DNA of 64,000 nt. It comes from Nocardia farcinica (lineage in GTDB: Bacteria > Actinomycetota > Actinomycetes > Mycobacteriales > Mycobacteriaceae). The stretch covers positions 2,046,001 through 2,110,000 of the forward strand of contig NZ_LN868939.1 of NCBI RefSeq assembly GCF_001182745.1. Reading direction: 5' to 3'. This document shows positions 1-9,111 of the stretch, one piece after another. Within the stretch, counting starts at the first letter, position 1, and each line of letters opens with the position of its first letter. The translations under genes and the position numbers were made by a program. The notes beneath the pieces were generated by a model. It did no database searches and was not told the DNA's origin. It saw only the letters and a list, made by a program, of their open reading frames with translations.

Positions 1-207
1 CGCCAGGTGCGCCGCGGGCTTGCCGCCCGCGCCGACCACCCGGTGCCAGGGCAGGTCGGCGGCGTCGGTGCGCATGATCCAGCCGACCGTCCGCGGGGTG
101 GACAACCCGGCCGCGGCGGCCAGGTCGCCGTAGGTCACCACGCGGCCCGGCGGGACGCTCGCGACCAGCTCGCGCACCCGCTCGATCTGCGCCTCGGAGG
201 TGGGCAT
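1..207 (-). CDS. Alkyltransferase-like (ATL) DNA-binding protein, 3' end outside window
   Basis: The visible N-terminal part has the MGMT-type C-terminal fold: a helix-turn-helix stretch containing VTYGDLAAAAG, then PWHRVVGAGG. In true O6-alkylguanine methyltransferases this second motif is PCHRV with a nucleophilic cysteine. Here the cysteine is tryptophan, which is diagnostic of alkyltransferase-like proteins; these bind alkylated guanine without repairing it and pass the lesion to nucleotide excision repair. The ATG directly abuts the stop codon of the hydrolase gene upstream, so the two are probably co-transcribed. The C-terminus lies beyond the window edge. The family call is well supported by the PWHR motif. 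Confidence 0.85.
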   Translation of the reverse strand, partial: MPTSEAQIERVRELVASVPPGRVVTYGDLAAAAGLSTPRTVGWIMRTDAADLPWHRVVGAGGKPAAHLA

Positions 208-993
208 TCAGAGCAGCCCGCGGATCAGGGCCGCGGTCTCGGCGGGACGGGCCAGCGGAACCATGTGGTCGCAGTCGAACTCGTGGATGGTCAACGCGGG
301 CCCGAGCCGCTCGGCCAGTGCCGCGCGGAAGGCCGGGGTGACGAACGGCGGCTGCACCAGCATCGCCTGCACCAGCACCGTGGGCAGGCCCGCGGGCGGC
401 AGCACGAACGGTCGCGCCAGCTGACCCCAGTACGAGGTGACCGCGGGCAGGCTCAGCCGCCAGCCGACCCGGCCAGGACGCGTGGGCACCAGGTGCTCGT
501 CGAGTTCGGCGTCCAGCAGCCGCGGTGCCACGTCGTGCCAGGCGCTGGCCAGCTTGTCGCGGCGGGCGGCGGCCACGTCGGGATAGTCGGGTTCGTCGAG
601 GGTGCGCTGGGCGATGTCGGCGAGCCGGTCGGGCTGGATCGCGATCGCCGGGTCGAGCAGCACGAGCGCGCGGACGAGGTCGGGATGGCGCGCGGCCAGG
701 TGCACGCCGGTCGCGCCGCCGAAGGAGTGGCCGGCGACGAGGACGGGCCCGTCCGTCTCGGCCCGCAGCAGTTCGGCCAGATCGGCCACGACGGTCTCGA
801 AATCCCACGGCGGCAGCGCGGTGGAGCGTCCGTGACCACGCAGGTCGGGGGCGATGATCCGCACGTCGGGCAGGTGTTCCTCGGCGAGCGCCGCCCAGCG
901 GGCGCCGTGTCCGGTCAGGCCGTGCAGGGCGAGCACCACCGGCGCGTCCGGTGGCCCGAAGCGGTGAACGTGAAGGGTCGACACGCGCACCAT
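208..993 (-). CDS. Alpha/beta hydrolase, LipV-like
   Basis: A 261-residue alpha/beta hydrolase. It shows the oxyanion-hole segment ALHGLTGHG near the N-terminus, a DLRGHGRS strand-turn, and the nucleophile elbow VAGHSFGG (G-x-S-x-G). The final DCDH segment could supply the catalytic histidine. The frame stays open upstream, but the ATG at 993 starts MVRVSTLHVHRFG, the usual short lead-in to the first beta strand; the upstream extension is Pro/Arg-rich and unlike the family. Its position between the ATL gene and adnA matches lipV (Rv3203) of M. tuberculosis by recollection. The natural substrate cannot be told from sequence. It is transcribed divergently from adnA. Confidence 0.85.
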   Translation of the reverse strand: MVRVSTLHVHRFGPPDAPVVLALHGLTGHGARWAALAEEHLPDVRIIAPDLRGHGRSTALPPWDFETVVADLAELLRAETDGPVLVAGHSFGGATGVHLAARHPDLVRALVLLDPAIAIQPDRLADIAQRTLDEPDYPDVAAARRDKLASAWHDVAPRLLDAELDEHLVPTRPGRVGWRLSLPAVTSYWGQLARPFVLPPAGLPTVLVQAMLVQPPFVTPAFRAALAERLGPALTIHEFDCDHMVPLARPAETAALIRGLL

Positions 994-1097
994 TGTGTCC
1001 GCCGGCGCGCGGCGGGGCTCGGCCCGGTGGTGACCGGGGCGACCGCCGGCGGGCCGTGCCGGCGATCGTGTCGGCCCGGTCTGTTGCAATAGCCCGC

Positions 1098-4000
1098 GTG
1101 GTGCGATCGGATAGCGCGGTGCGACTGGTTCGCCGGAACGTCACAGCACCCAGGGCCCGGCTCTGGGGCGCCGAGGTGCGCCCGCTGCTCGCCGCGATCG
1201 CCGGCCCGCCACCCGCCCGGCCCCGCTGGCGGCCCTGGCAGGTGCTCGGCGGACCGGGCACCGGCAAGACGGCGTTGCTGGTCGACCTGGCCGCGGGCCG
1301 GATCGCGGCGGGCGCCGACCCGGCGTCGGTGCTGGTCCTCACCCACTCCAAACAGGCGGCGGCCGACCTGCGCGACGCCGTCACGGTGCGGCTGGCCGGG
1401 CACGACAGCCCGACCGGCGGCGTGCCCGGCGCCACCACCGAACCGTTGGTGCGCACCCTGCACTCCTACGCTTTCTCGGTGCTGCGCAGGCACGCGAGTG
1501 CGCACGGCAACCCGCCGCCGCGTTTGCTGACCGGTGCCGAGCAGGATGCCGTGCTGCGCGAGATGCTGCGCGGTGACCTCGCCGACATCGCCGAGGGCGC
1601 CACCGGCTTGTGGCCGCAGCGCCTGCACGCCGCACTCGGCCTGGACGGATTCGCCCAGCAGTTGCGCGATCTCATGCTGCGCGCCACCGAGCGCGGGCTG
1701 GGCCCGGAGGATCTGGAGCGGTTAGGTCGCGAGCACGACCGGCCCGAATGGGTGGCGGCGGGCCGGTTCCTGCTGCGATACGAACAGGCGTTGCTGTTGC
1801 GCTGGTCGGTCGGTGTGGAGGCACCCGAGGCGACCGCGCCCGCCCTCGACGCCGCCGAACTCCTCGGCGCCTGCCTGGACGCGCTGGCCACCGACGCGGA
1901 ACTGCTCGCGGCCGAACGGGCCAGGATCCGCTACCTGTTCGTCGACGACGCCCAGCACCTCGATCCGCAGGCGGCCACCCTGATCCGGGTGGTCGGCGCC
2001 GCCGCGCACACCGCCGTCGTCGCGGGCGACCCCGACCAGGCCGTGTTCACCTTCCGCGGCGCCGACGCCCGGTTCGCCGCCGACCCCGGCGCGCCCGCGG
2101 ACCGGCGGGTGGTGCTGCGCGAGAACCACCGCAGCGGACCGTCGGTGCGGCTGGCCGCCGCCAGGATCGCCGCGAAACTGCCCGGCGCCGCGCCGCATCG
2201 GCCCGCGGTGGCGGCGGAGTCCGGCGGCGGTGACGGTGTCGCCGTGCGGGTGCGGGTGCTGGCCACCCCCGCCAAGGAAGCGGCCCTCATCGCCGACCAC
2301 CTGCGCCGGGCGCACCTCACCGGCGGGGTGCCGTGGTCGCGGATGGCGGTGATCGTGCGCTCGGTGCCACTCTCGCTCGCGCCGCTGCGCCGGGCGCTGC
2401 TGGCCGCCGGGGTGCCGGTGCATCAGCCGGCCATCGACATGCCGCTCGCCCGGCGCCGCGGGGCGGCGTGGCTGCTGCTGGCGTTGCGGGCGCTGCTGGC
2501 CGGCGAACGTGAGTGCAGCGCAACGCTTTTCACCGCCGACGACGCGCTCGACCTGCTCGCCGGACCGCTGGGCGGCGCGGATCAGATCAGCCTGCGGCGG
2601 CTGCGGCGCGGGATCCGGCGCACGGTGCTGGCCCGGGAACGATCGCGGGGGGCCGCGGGATCCGGGCTCGCGTCCGGCGCGACCGGGCAGACGGCGCTGT
2701 TCGAATTGCCGGAGTCGACGGGGGGTTCCGCCGGCGCGGATGCGCGGCAGCGCGCCGAAACTCCGGCAGAGCCGGATGCGGACGGGTACACGAGCGCGCC
2801 CCCGGTTCCATCGGGCGGCGTGGCCGGCGGACCGGACGTGGGCGGCGCGACCGGGGTGGCCGGCATGGCCGACGGGTGGGATGGCGAGGACGGCGGCGGT
2901 GCGTCCGGCGGGTCGGAGGTCGACGGCGCGGCCGGGCCGGCCGACGGGTGGGACGGCGGCGTGCCCGGGGTGGCTGACGGGTGGGACGGCGAGGACGGCG
3001 GCGGTGCGACCGGCGCGGCTGACGGGTGGGACGGCGAGGACGGCGGCGGTGCGGCCGGCGGGTCGGAGGCCGACGGCGCGGACGGCCTCGCCGACGCCCG
3101 TCCCGATCTGCTCACCGACGAAAGCGACTGGCGCGACACCGATCTGGAGTGGGGGCTGGAAGTCGCCGAGGTCGCCGACGACAGCGCGGCCTGGCAGCAG
3201 GCGGGCGGACGCATCGCCCCCACCGACGACCCCGCCCCGGCCGGGCCCGCCGCCGACGATCACCGCGGGCTCATCGACCAGTCCTCCGCCGAGGTGCTGC
3301 GCGGCCTGCTCGTCGGGGTTGCCGACCCGGCACTGCTCGACGGTCTCACCGAGGTCGAGTCCGCGCCGCTGCGCCGGGTGCTGCGCGCGCTCGACCGGGC
3401 GCGCGCGGCCCGGCGGCGCGGCGCGGGACTCGAAGACGTGCTGTGGGCGCTGTGGACCGCCTCCCGGCTGGAGCGCCGCTGGGTGGCGCAGTCCGAACGC
3501 GGCGGTGCGGTGGGGATGCAGGCCGACCGTGATCTCGACGCGGCCGTCGGCTTGTTCGACGCGGCCGCCGCGTATGTGGACCGGCTCCCGCGCGCGGGCA
3601 TCGAGGGATTCGTGGAATACCTTTCCCAGCAGGAAATTCCGCACGACACCCGCCCGCTGACCACCCCCGGTGAGGAAGTGGCGCTGCTCAGCGCCCACGC
3701 GGCGGCCGGACGCGAATGGGACGTGGTGGCCGTGGCGGGCGTGCAGGAGGGCATCTGGCCCAACCCTCGCCCGCGCGGCACCCTGCTGCACACCGAGGAT
3801 CTGGTGGATCTCCTGGCCGGGGTCGGTGGGGCGGGCGAGCACGTCAGCCGGTCGGCGCCGATCCTGGCCGAGGAACGCAGGTTGCTGCTGGTCGCGTGCA
3901 GCCGGGCCCGGCGCTCGCTGCTGGTGACCGCGGTGGAATCGGTCACCGGCGACCGGGATCTGGTGCCCTCCCGGTTCCTGGCCGAACTGCTCGGCCACGA

Positions 4001-5027
4001 CGAGGACGGCGAACCGGGCGTCCTGCCGGTCGTCGACCCCGGCCGCGCCCTGGTCATGCATTCGCTGGTCGCCGAATTGCGCGGCGCGGTCTGCGATCCC
4101 ACCGCCGACCCGGAACGCAGGCGCCGCGCGGCCTTCCAGCTGGCCCGCCTCGCCGACGCCGGTGTGCGCGGCACCGCGCCCGAGGAGTGGTACGGCACCG
4201 CCGAACTGAGCTGTGCGGACCCGCTGTGGTCCGAGGAGGACGACGCCGTCGTCGCCCTGTCCCCGTCCACCGTCGAGCAACTGCGCACCTGCCCGCTGCG
4301 GTGGGCCCTCGAGCGGCACGGCGGCACCGACGGCGACAACCCGCACGCGGTGAAGGGCAGTCTGGTGCACACGCTGGTGCAGGCGCTGGCCGGGCGGGTG
4401 CCCGAGGCGCAGGTGCGCGCGGCGCTGGACAAGGCATGGCGCGCCATCGATCCCGGCGACGGCTGGCATTCGCGTCAGGAACGCCGCCGCACCGAGGCCA
4501 TGCTGGAGACCTTCCTGGCCTGGGTCCGCAACACCCGCGGCGAACTCACCCAGGCCGGGGTCGAGGTGCCGGTGGACTGCGTGCTGCCCGCCCGCAGCGA
4601 GGACGAACGGCCGGTGCGCATCCGCGGCCGTATCGACCGGCTCGAACGCGACGAATTCGGCCGGTTCGTCATCGTCGACGTCAAGACCGGCAAGAACCCG
4701 ATCAGCAAGCAGGCGGCCGCCGACCATGCCCAGCTGGCCACCTACCAGGTCGCGGCCGCCTCGGGCGCACTCGACCCCGAGGGCGAACCCGGCGGCGCGC
4801 GGCTGGTCTACGTCGCCAAACCGCACACCAAGGAGGGCGCCACCCAGCGCATGCAGGACCCGCTCGACGCGGCGGCGCTCGACAGCTGGCGCGACACCAT
4901 CCACCAGGCTGCCGCGGCCACCCGGGGCCCCAGCTACCTGGCCATGCGCAACGACGGCTGCCGGCACTGCGCCGTCGCGGGCTGCTGCCCGGTGCAGGAC
5001 GCGGGCCGGCAGGTGACCGACGAATGA
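1098..5027 (+). CDS. adnA: AdnA, subunit of the AdnAB helicase-nuclease
   Basis: About 1,309 residues from a GTG at 1098 (GTG 1101 is equally possible). The N-terminal half is a UvrD/Rep-type motor with Walker A GGPGTGKTALL near residue 55. Motif II is VDDAQHLDP, so the usual DExx is DDAQ. The C-terminal half is a RecB/PD-(D/E)XK nuclease with VDVKTGK near residue 1195, flanked by cysteines suited to a 4Fe-4S cluster: LRTCPLRW before it and CRHCAVAGCC at the end. With AdnB it forms the mycobacterial complex that resects double-strand breaks. The stop overlaps the adnB start (ATGA). A Gly/Asp/Ala-rich repeat insert sits between the motor and later domains and makes the protein some 250 residues longer than I recall for mycobacterial AdnA. 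Confidence 0.93.
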   Translation: MVRSDSAVRLVRRNVTAPRARLWGAEVRPLLAAIAGPPPARPRWRPWQVLGGPGTGKTALLVDLAAGRIAAGADPASVLVLTHSKQAAADLRDAVTVRLAGHDSPTGGVPGATTEPLVRTLHSYAFSVLRRHASAHGNPPPRLLTGAEQDAVLREMLRGDLADIAEGATGLWPQRLHAALGLDGFAQQLRDLMLRATERGLGPEDLERLGREHDRPEWVAAGRFLLRYEQALLLRWSVGVEAPEATAPALDAAELLGACLDALATDAELLAAERARIRYLFVDDAQHLDPQAATLIRVVGAAAHTAVVAGDPDQAVFTFRGADARFAADPGAPADRRVVLRENHRSGPSVRLAAARIAAKLPGAAPHRPAVAAESGGGDGVAVRVRVLATPAKEAALIADHLRRAHLTGGVPWSRMAVIVRSVPLSLAPLRRALLAAGVPVHQPAIDMPLARRRGAAWLLLALRALLAGERECSATLFTADDALDLLAGPLGGADQISLRRLRRGIRRTVLARERSRGAAGSGLASGATGQTALFELPESTGGSAGADARQRAETPAEPDADGYTSAPPVPSGGVAGGPDVGGATGVAGMADGWDGEDGGGASGGSEVDGAAGPADGWDGGVPGVADGWDGEDGGGATGAADGWDGEDGGGAAGGSEADGADGLADARPDLLTDESDWRDTDLEWGLEVAEVADDSAAWQQAGGRIAPTDDPAPAGPAADDHRGLIDQSSAEVLRGLLVGVADPALLDGLTEVESAPLRRVLRALDRARAARRRGAGLEDVLWALWTASRLERRWVAQSERGGAVGMQADRDLDAAVGLFDAAAAYVDRLPRAGIEGFVEYLSQQEIPHDTRPLTTPGEEVALLSAHAAAGREWDVVAVAGVQEGIWPNPRPRGTLLHTEDLVDLLAGVGGAGEHVSRSAPILAEERRLLLVACSRARRSLLVTAVESVTGDRDLVPSRFLAELLGHDEDGEPGVLPVVDPGRALVMHSLVAELRGAVCDPTADPERRRRAAFQLARLADAGVRGTAPEEWYGTAELSCADPLWSEEDDAVVALSPSTVEQLRTCPLRWALERHGGTDGDNPHAVKGSLVHTLVQALAGRVPEAQVRAALDKAWRAIDPGDGWHSRQERRRTEAMLETFLAWVRNTRGELTQAGVEVPVDCVLPARSEDERPVRIRGRIDRLERDEFGRFVIVDVKTGKNPISKQAAADHAQLATYQVAAASGALDPEGEPGGARLVYVAKPHTKEGATQRMQDPLDAAALDSWRDTIHQAAAATRGPSYLAMRNDGCRHCAVAGCCPVQDAGRQVTDE
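2812..3108 (+). repeat. Degenerate intragenic repeats in the AdnA linker
   Basis: The adnA frame contains four copies of an ADGWDG core, mostly extended to ADGWDGEDGGGA and interleaved with GGSEADGA/GGSEVDGA units. The DNA repeats accordingly, with a (g/c)(c/t)gacgggtgggatggcgagg core seen near 2868, 2940, 2971 and 3019. The encoded stretch is rich in Gly, Asp and Ala, and is probably a disordered acidic linker that expanded by slippage. Confidence 0.85.
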
Positions 5028-8000
5028 CCGTCTCGCCGCACCGCATCGCCGACGCGCTCGGCCTGCCGCCGCCCACCGACGAGCAGGCCGCCGTGATCGC
5101 CGCGCCGCCCGGCCCGACCCTGGTGGTCGCGGGCGCGGGCGCGGGCAAGACCGAGACGATGGCCGCGCGGGTGGTGTGGATGGTCGCCAACCGGCTGGTG
5201 CTGCCCGAGCAGGTGCTCGGCCTCACCTTCACCCGCAAGGCCGCGCAGCAGCTCACCGCCCGCATCCGCACTCGGCTGGCCCGGCTGGCCGGATCGGCGC
5301 TGCTGCGCGAGCTCGACTCCGGCGGTGAGCTGCGCGCGCAACTGGCCGGCGCCGAACCGGAGATCAGTACCTACCACTCCTACGCCGGCCGCCTGCTGAG
5401 CGAACACGGCCTGCTGCTGCCGGTGGAACCCTCGGCGACGCTGCTCACCGAGACCCAGCTGTGGCAGCTCGCGCACCAGGTGGTGCGGAACTGGGACGGC
5501 GACCTGGACACCGAACGCACGCCGGTCTCGGTGACCGAGGCCGTGCTCTCGCTCTCCGGTCAGCTGGCCGAACATCTGGTGGAGCCGGAAGAACTCGCCG
5601 AAGCGCACGCCGAACTGGAGAAATTGATCAACACCCTGCCCGCCGGACCGCGGCAGCGCGGCGGGCCGAGCAAGGCGTTGCGCGACATCGTGCGCGTGCA
5701 GCACGAGCGCGTCGCGTTGCTGCCGCTGGTCCGCGCGCTGAACGATGCCCTGCGCCGGCGCGGGGCGCTGGACTTCGGCGCGCAGATGTCGCTGGCGGCG
5801 CGGCTGGCCGCCGAGCATCCCGAGGTCGCCCAGGCCGAGCGTGGCCGGTTCCGGCTGGTGCTCCTGGACGAGTACCAGGACACCGGCCACGCGCAACGGG
5901 TGCTGTTGGCGGCGCTGTTCGGCGGTGCCGCCGGCGATCCCGAGGGGACGGCCGGTGGGCGTGCGCCCCGGCCGGCGGTGACCGCGGTGGGCGATCCGAT
6001 GCAGTCGATCTACGGCTGGCGCGGCGCCTCGGCGGCCAACCTGCCCCGGTTCGCGACCGACTTCCCCTGTGCGCCAGGTGTTCCCGCGCCGATCCTGCCG
6101 TTGTTGACGAGCTGGCGGAACCCGCCGGAAGCGCTGGCGCTGGCCAACCTGGTGGCCGAGCCGCTGCGGCAGGCGGCACGCGAGGCCGGTGGCGCCACCG
6201 TGGACGCGCTGCGCGCCAAACCCGGTGCCGAACCGGGTGTGGTGGCATTGGCACTCACCGAGACCGTGGTGGACGAACGCGGGTGGGTGGCCGAGCGCAT
6301 CGCCGCCGAATGGGCGGCCCGGCGCGCGGCGGGCGAACCGCCGCCCACGTCGGCCGTGCTGGTGCGGCGTAACGCCGACGCCGCGCCGCTGGCCGAGGCG
6401 TTGCGCGAGCGGGGTCTGCCGGTCGAGATCGTCGGACTCGGCGGTCTGCTCGCCACGCCCGAGGTCGCCGACATCGTCGCCACGCTGCGACTGATCGCCG
6501 AACCGGCGGCGGGCAGCGCCGCACTGCGGGTGCTCACCGGTGCCCGCTGGCGGATCGGCGTCGCCGATCTGGCCGCCCTGTCCCGGCGGGCCAGGGAACT
6601 GTCGGTCGTGCGCACCGACACCGCCGTGGGCGCCGAGATCACCGACGGCGCCGCGCTGGAGGCCGCGTTGCGCGAGGTGGCGCCCGAGCCGGTCGAGCAG
6701 GCCGGGCTGGCCGACGCCATCGCCGATCCCGGTCCGGCGGAGAACTATTCGGCCGCCGGCTATCAGCGCATCGAGGCACTCGGCCGCGAACTGGCCGCTC
6801 TGCGCGAGCGCAGCGGCCAGCCACTGACCGAACTGGTCGCCGATGTGGAACGCACGATCGGCGTCGGCGTGGAGACCCAGGCGCGCCGCGCCGTGCTCGG
6901 CGCGGGCGCGGGCCGCGAGCATCTGGACGCCTTCGCCGAGGTCGTCGCGGGCTACGCCGCCGACCCCGGCGCCTCGCTGGGCGGACTGCTCGCCTTCCTG
7001 ACCGCGGCCGAATCGGTGGAGAACGGGCTCGAGCCCGGCGAGGTGGAGGTCGCCAAGGACCGGGTGCAGGTGCTCACCGTGCACGCCGCCAAGGGGCTGG
7101 AATGGGAGATCGTCGCCGTCCCGCACGTGGTGCGGCGCGTGTTCCCCTCCGGCACGGCGGGCGGCACCTGGCTCGGCGCGCTGCCCGAACTGCCCACCGC
7201 GCTGCGCGGCGACCGGGTGGCCGAGGACGCCGCCGAGGGCGTGCCGGTGCTCGACCTCACCGACCTCTACGACCGCGCCGACCTGGAACGTGCGCTCGCC
7301 GCGCACAAGGCGGCCCTCGAGCGCCGCCGGATCGACGAGGAACGCCGCCTGTTCTACGTCGCCCTCACCAGAACCGAACGCGTGCTGCTGGTTTCGGCGC
7401 ACCACTGGGCCGAGACCGGCGACCCGAAGGGCCCCTCCGACTTCCTGCTCGAGCTGAAGAGCGCCGCGGAAACCCCCGACGGCCCCGCCCACGGCGCCGT
7501 CGAGATCGCCCGCTGGGACGACCCACCGCCGGTCGACGCCGTGAACCCCTTCGCCGACAACCCGGCCACCGCCGAATGGCCGCGCGACCCCCTCGGCCCT
7601 CGCCGCGACCCGGTGGAACAGGGCGCCGCCCTCGTCCGCACCGCCCTCGCCGAACTCCGTGCGCCCACCGGGCCCCGTGCTCCCGCTGTGCCCCGTGCCC
7701 CCGCTGTGCCCCGCCCCGCGCCCCGTCATACGCCGACGGTACCGCCCCCTACCGACACGAACGGCGCGCTCCCATCGGCGCCGAACGACGGTGTGCCGCA
7801 ACCGCAGTCACCCGACCTCGACCCGGTCGTCACCGACGTGCCCACCGATCCCGACGACCCCGAGGGCTGGGCCGCCGACGTGGACGCTCTGCTGGCCGAG
7901 CACGAGGCGACCGTGCGGGCGGCCCGCGAGGTGGAACTGCCCGGGCAGCTCCCGGCGACCGCGCTGGTGGAGTTGCGCGCCGATCCGGCGAAGCTGGCGC

Positions 8001-8578
8001 GGCGGCTGCGCAGGCCGCTGCCGTATCCGCCGAACCCGCTGGCGCGGCGCGGCACCGCCTTCCACGCGTGGGTGCAGCGGTGGTTCTCGGGCACCCGCCT
8101 GCTCGGCTTCGACGAGTTGCCCGGCGCGGGCGAGCCGGATCCCGGGGAGGCCGCCGCGGACGCCGAGCTGGCGCGCATGCAGGACGCGTTCCTGAATTCC
8201 GCCTGGGCGCACCGCAGCCCGATCGACGTGGAGGTCCCGTTCGAGACCTCCATCGCCGGTACCGTGATCCGCGGCCGGATGGACGCGGTGTTCGCCGAGC
8301 CGGACGGCCGCTGGGTGGTGGTGGACTGGAAGACCGGCGCCGAGCCCGACCCCGGCGACGAACCCGCGGTCGCCATGCAGCTGGCCATCTACCGGCTGGC
8401 CTGGGCGCGGTTGATGGCGGCCAGGACCGGCGGCGACGAGCAGGCGATGCTGCACCGGGTCGACGCCGCGTTCCACTACGTGCGCAGCGGCCGCACCATC
8501 GCGCCCGCGGACCTGCCCGGCCCGGACGAACTCGCCGAACTCATCCGGGCCGCCGCCCCGCCCCGCGAGGGGGAGTGA
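5024..8578 (+). CDS. adnB: AdnB, motor-nuclease subunit of AdnAB
   Basis: A 1,184-residue UvrD-family helicase fused to a C-terminal nuclease. Motor motifs are complete: Walker A GAGAGKTETM (residues 37-46), motif II LLDEYQDT, motif III VGDPMQSIYGWRG, motif [12 protein letters not shown], and motif VI RRLFYVALTRTER. A Pro-rich linker at about residues 875-945 precedes a RecB-like nuclease with RRGTAFHAWVQ and VVDWKTGAEPD near residue 1100 (the D-x-K metal site). The start ATG overlaps the adnA stop by four bases, indicating translational coupling. In mycobacteria AdnB is the leading ATPase of the complex (established knowledge), consistent with its canonical DEYQD here against the altered motif in AdnA. 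Confidence 0.94.
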   Translation: MTVSPHRIADALGLPPPTDEQAAVIAAPPGPTLVVAGAGAGKTETMAARVVWMVANRLVLPEQVLGLTFTRKAAQQLTARIRTRLARLAGSALLRELDSGGELRAQLAGAEPEISTYHSYAGRLLSEHGLLLPVEPSATLLTETQLWQLAHQVVRNWDGDLDTERTPVSVTEAVLSLSGQLAEHLVEPEELAEAHAELEKLINTLPAGPRQRGGPSKALRDIVRVQHERVALLPLVRALNDALRRRGALDFGAQMSLAARLAAEHPEVAQAERGRFRLVLLDEYQDTGHAQRVLLAALFGGAAGDPEGTAGGRAPRPAVTAVGDPMQSIYGWRGASAANLPRFATDFPCAPGVPAPILPLLTSWRNPPEALALANLVAEPLRQAAREAGGATVDALRAKPGAEPGVVALALTETVVDERGWVAERIAAEWAARRAAGEPPPTSAVLVRRNADAAPLAEALRERGLPVEIVGLGGLLATPEVADIVATLRLIAEPAAGSAALRVLTGARWRIGVADLAALSRRARELSVVRTDTAVGAEITDGAALEAALREVAPEPVEQAGLADAIADPGPAENYSAAGYQRIEALGRELAALRERSGQPLTELVADVERTIGVGVETQARRAVLGAGAGREHLDAFAEVVAGYAADPGASLGGLLAFLTAAESVENGLEPGEVEVAKDRVQVLTVHAAKGLEWEIVAVPHVVRRVFPSGTAGGTWLGALPELPTALRGDRVAEDAAEGVPVLDLTDLYDRADLERALAAHKAALERRRIDEERRLFYVALTRTERVLLVSAHHWAETGDPKGPSDFLLELKSAAETPDGPAHGAVEIARWDDPPPVDAVNPFADNPATAEWPRDPLGPRRDPVEQGAALVRTALAELRAPTGPRAPAVPRAPAVPRPAPRHTPTVPPPTDTNGALPSAPNDGVPQPQSPDLDPVVTDVPTDPDDPEGWAADVDALLAEHEATVRAAREVELPGQLPATALVELRADPAKLARRLRRPLPYPPNPLARRGTAFHAWVQRWFSGTRLLGFDELPGAGEPDPGEAAADAELARMQDAFLNSAWAHRSPIDVEVPFETSIAGTVIRGRMDAVFAEPDGRWVVVDWKTGAEPDPGDEPAVAMQLAIYRLAWARLMAARTGGDEQAMLHRVDAAFHYVRSGRTIAPADLPGPDELAELIRAAAPPREGE

Positions 8579-8582
8579 CGGC

Positions 8583-8978
8583 TCAGCCGCGCGCGACCCG
8601 GCGGGCCGCGGCGACCAGCGGCCACTGCAACGGCAGCCGCACCAGGCTGCCGATCTTCAATGCCCGCGGCGCCTTCTCGTTGCCGAGCACGTCCACGGCC
8701 ATCTGCACGTTGGCCGGGAACACGGCCACGAACAGCATCGCGGCCAGCCTGCCGCCGAGCCGGCGGGTCCGCGGCACCGCGAGGGCGGCGGCCACGCCGA
8801 GTTCGGCGACCCCGGAGGCGTAGGTGTAGTCGCGGGCGCGCCCGGGCAGGGCGCGCGGCACGATCGCGTCGAAGAAGCCCGGGCGGACGAAATGCATGAC
8901 GCCCGCCCCGACGAGGATCGCCGCCAGGGTGAGCGCGGGCCCGCGGCCGTCGCCGGACGGAATCGAATGGTCTGCCAT
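8583..8978 (-). CDS. DoxX-family membrane protein
   Basis: 131 residues with three or four hydrophobic helices, including ALTLAAILVGAGVMHFV and the small-residue segment ASGVAELGVAAALAV, which resemble DoxX proteins. The FVRPGFFDAIVP and PANVQMAVD stretches are typical of the actinobacterial branch. It is convergent with adnB, with four bases between the stop codons. In M. tuberculosis a DoxX homologue partners an oxidoreductase in a redox complex; nothing here shows that this copy does the same. The ATG at 8978 fits a cytoplasmic N-terminus before the first helix. Confidence 0.8.
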   Translation of the reverse strand: MADHSIPSGDGRGPALTLAAILVGAGVMHFVRPGFFDAIVPRALPGRARDYTYASGVAELGVAAALAVPRTRRLGGRLAAMLFVAVFPANVQMAVDVLGNEKAPRALKIGSLVRLPLQWPLVAAARRVARG

Positions 8979-9111
8979 GAGCAGTCACCTTCCCATTCAC
9001 CCGGTGTTCGCGTCGAGTCCCTTCCCCCTCGGCCCGACCCGGTAGGCTCCGGTCGTGTGCCGGAGGGAGAACAGTGCCGTGGACGACGGTGCGTGGCGCC
9101 GATGACCGCGG

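Noticed and set aside
3716..8578. Very long open frame from inside adnA through adnB, and several 700-1,000-codon ORFs on the opposite strand (for example 1722-4967, 4934-7801, 20592-23747)
   Set aside because: They are shadows of high GC at third positions. Only adnB (from 5024) has the right domains; the rest are Arg/Gly/Pro-rich with no motifs.
8583..9111. Small ORFs on the + strand opposite the DoxX gene
   Set aside because: They only mirror the DoxX gene and lack start-site signals or protein-like composition.
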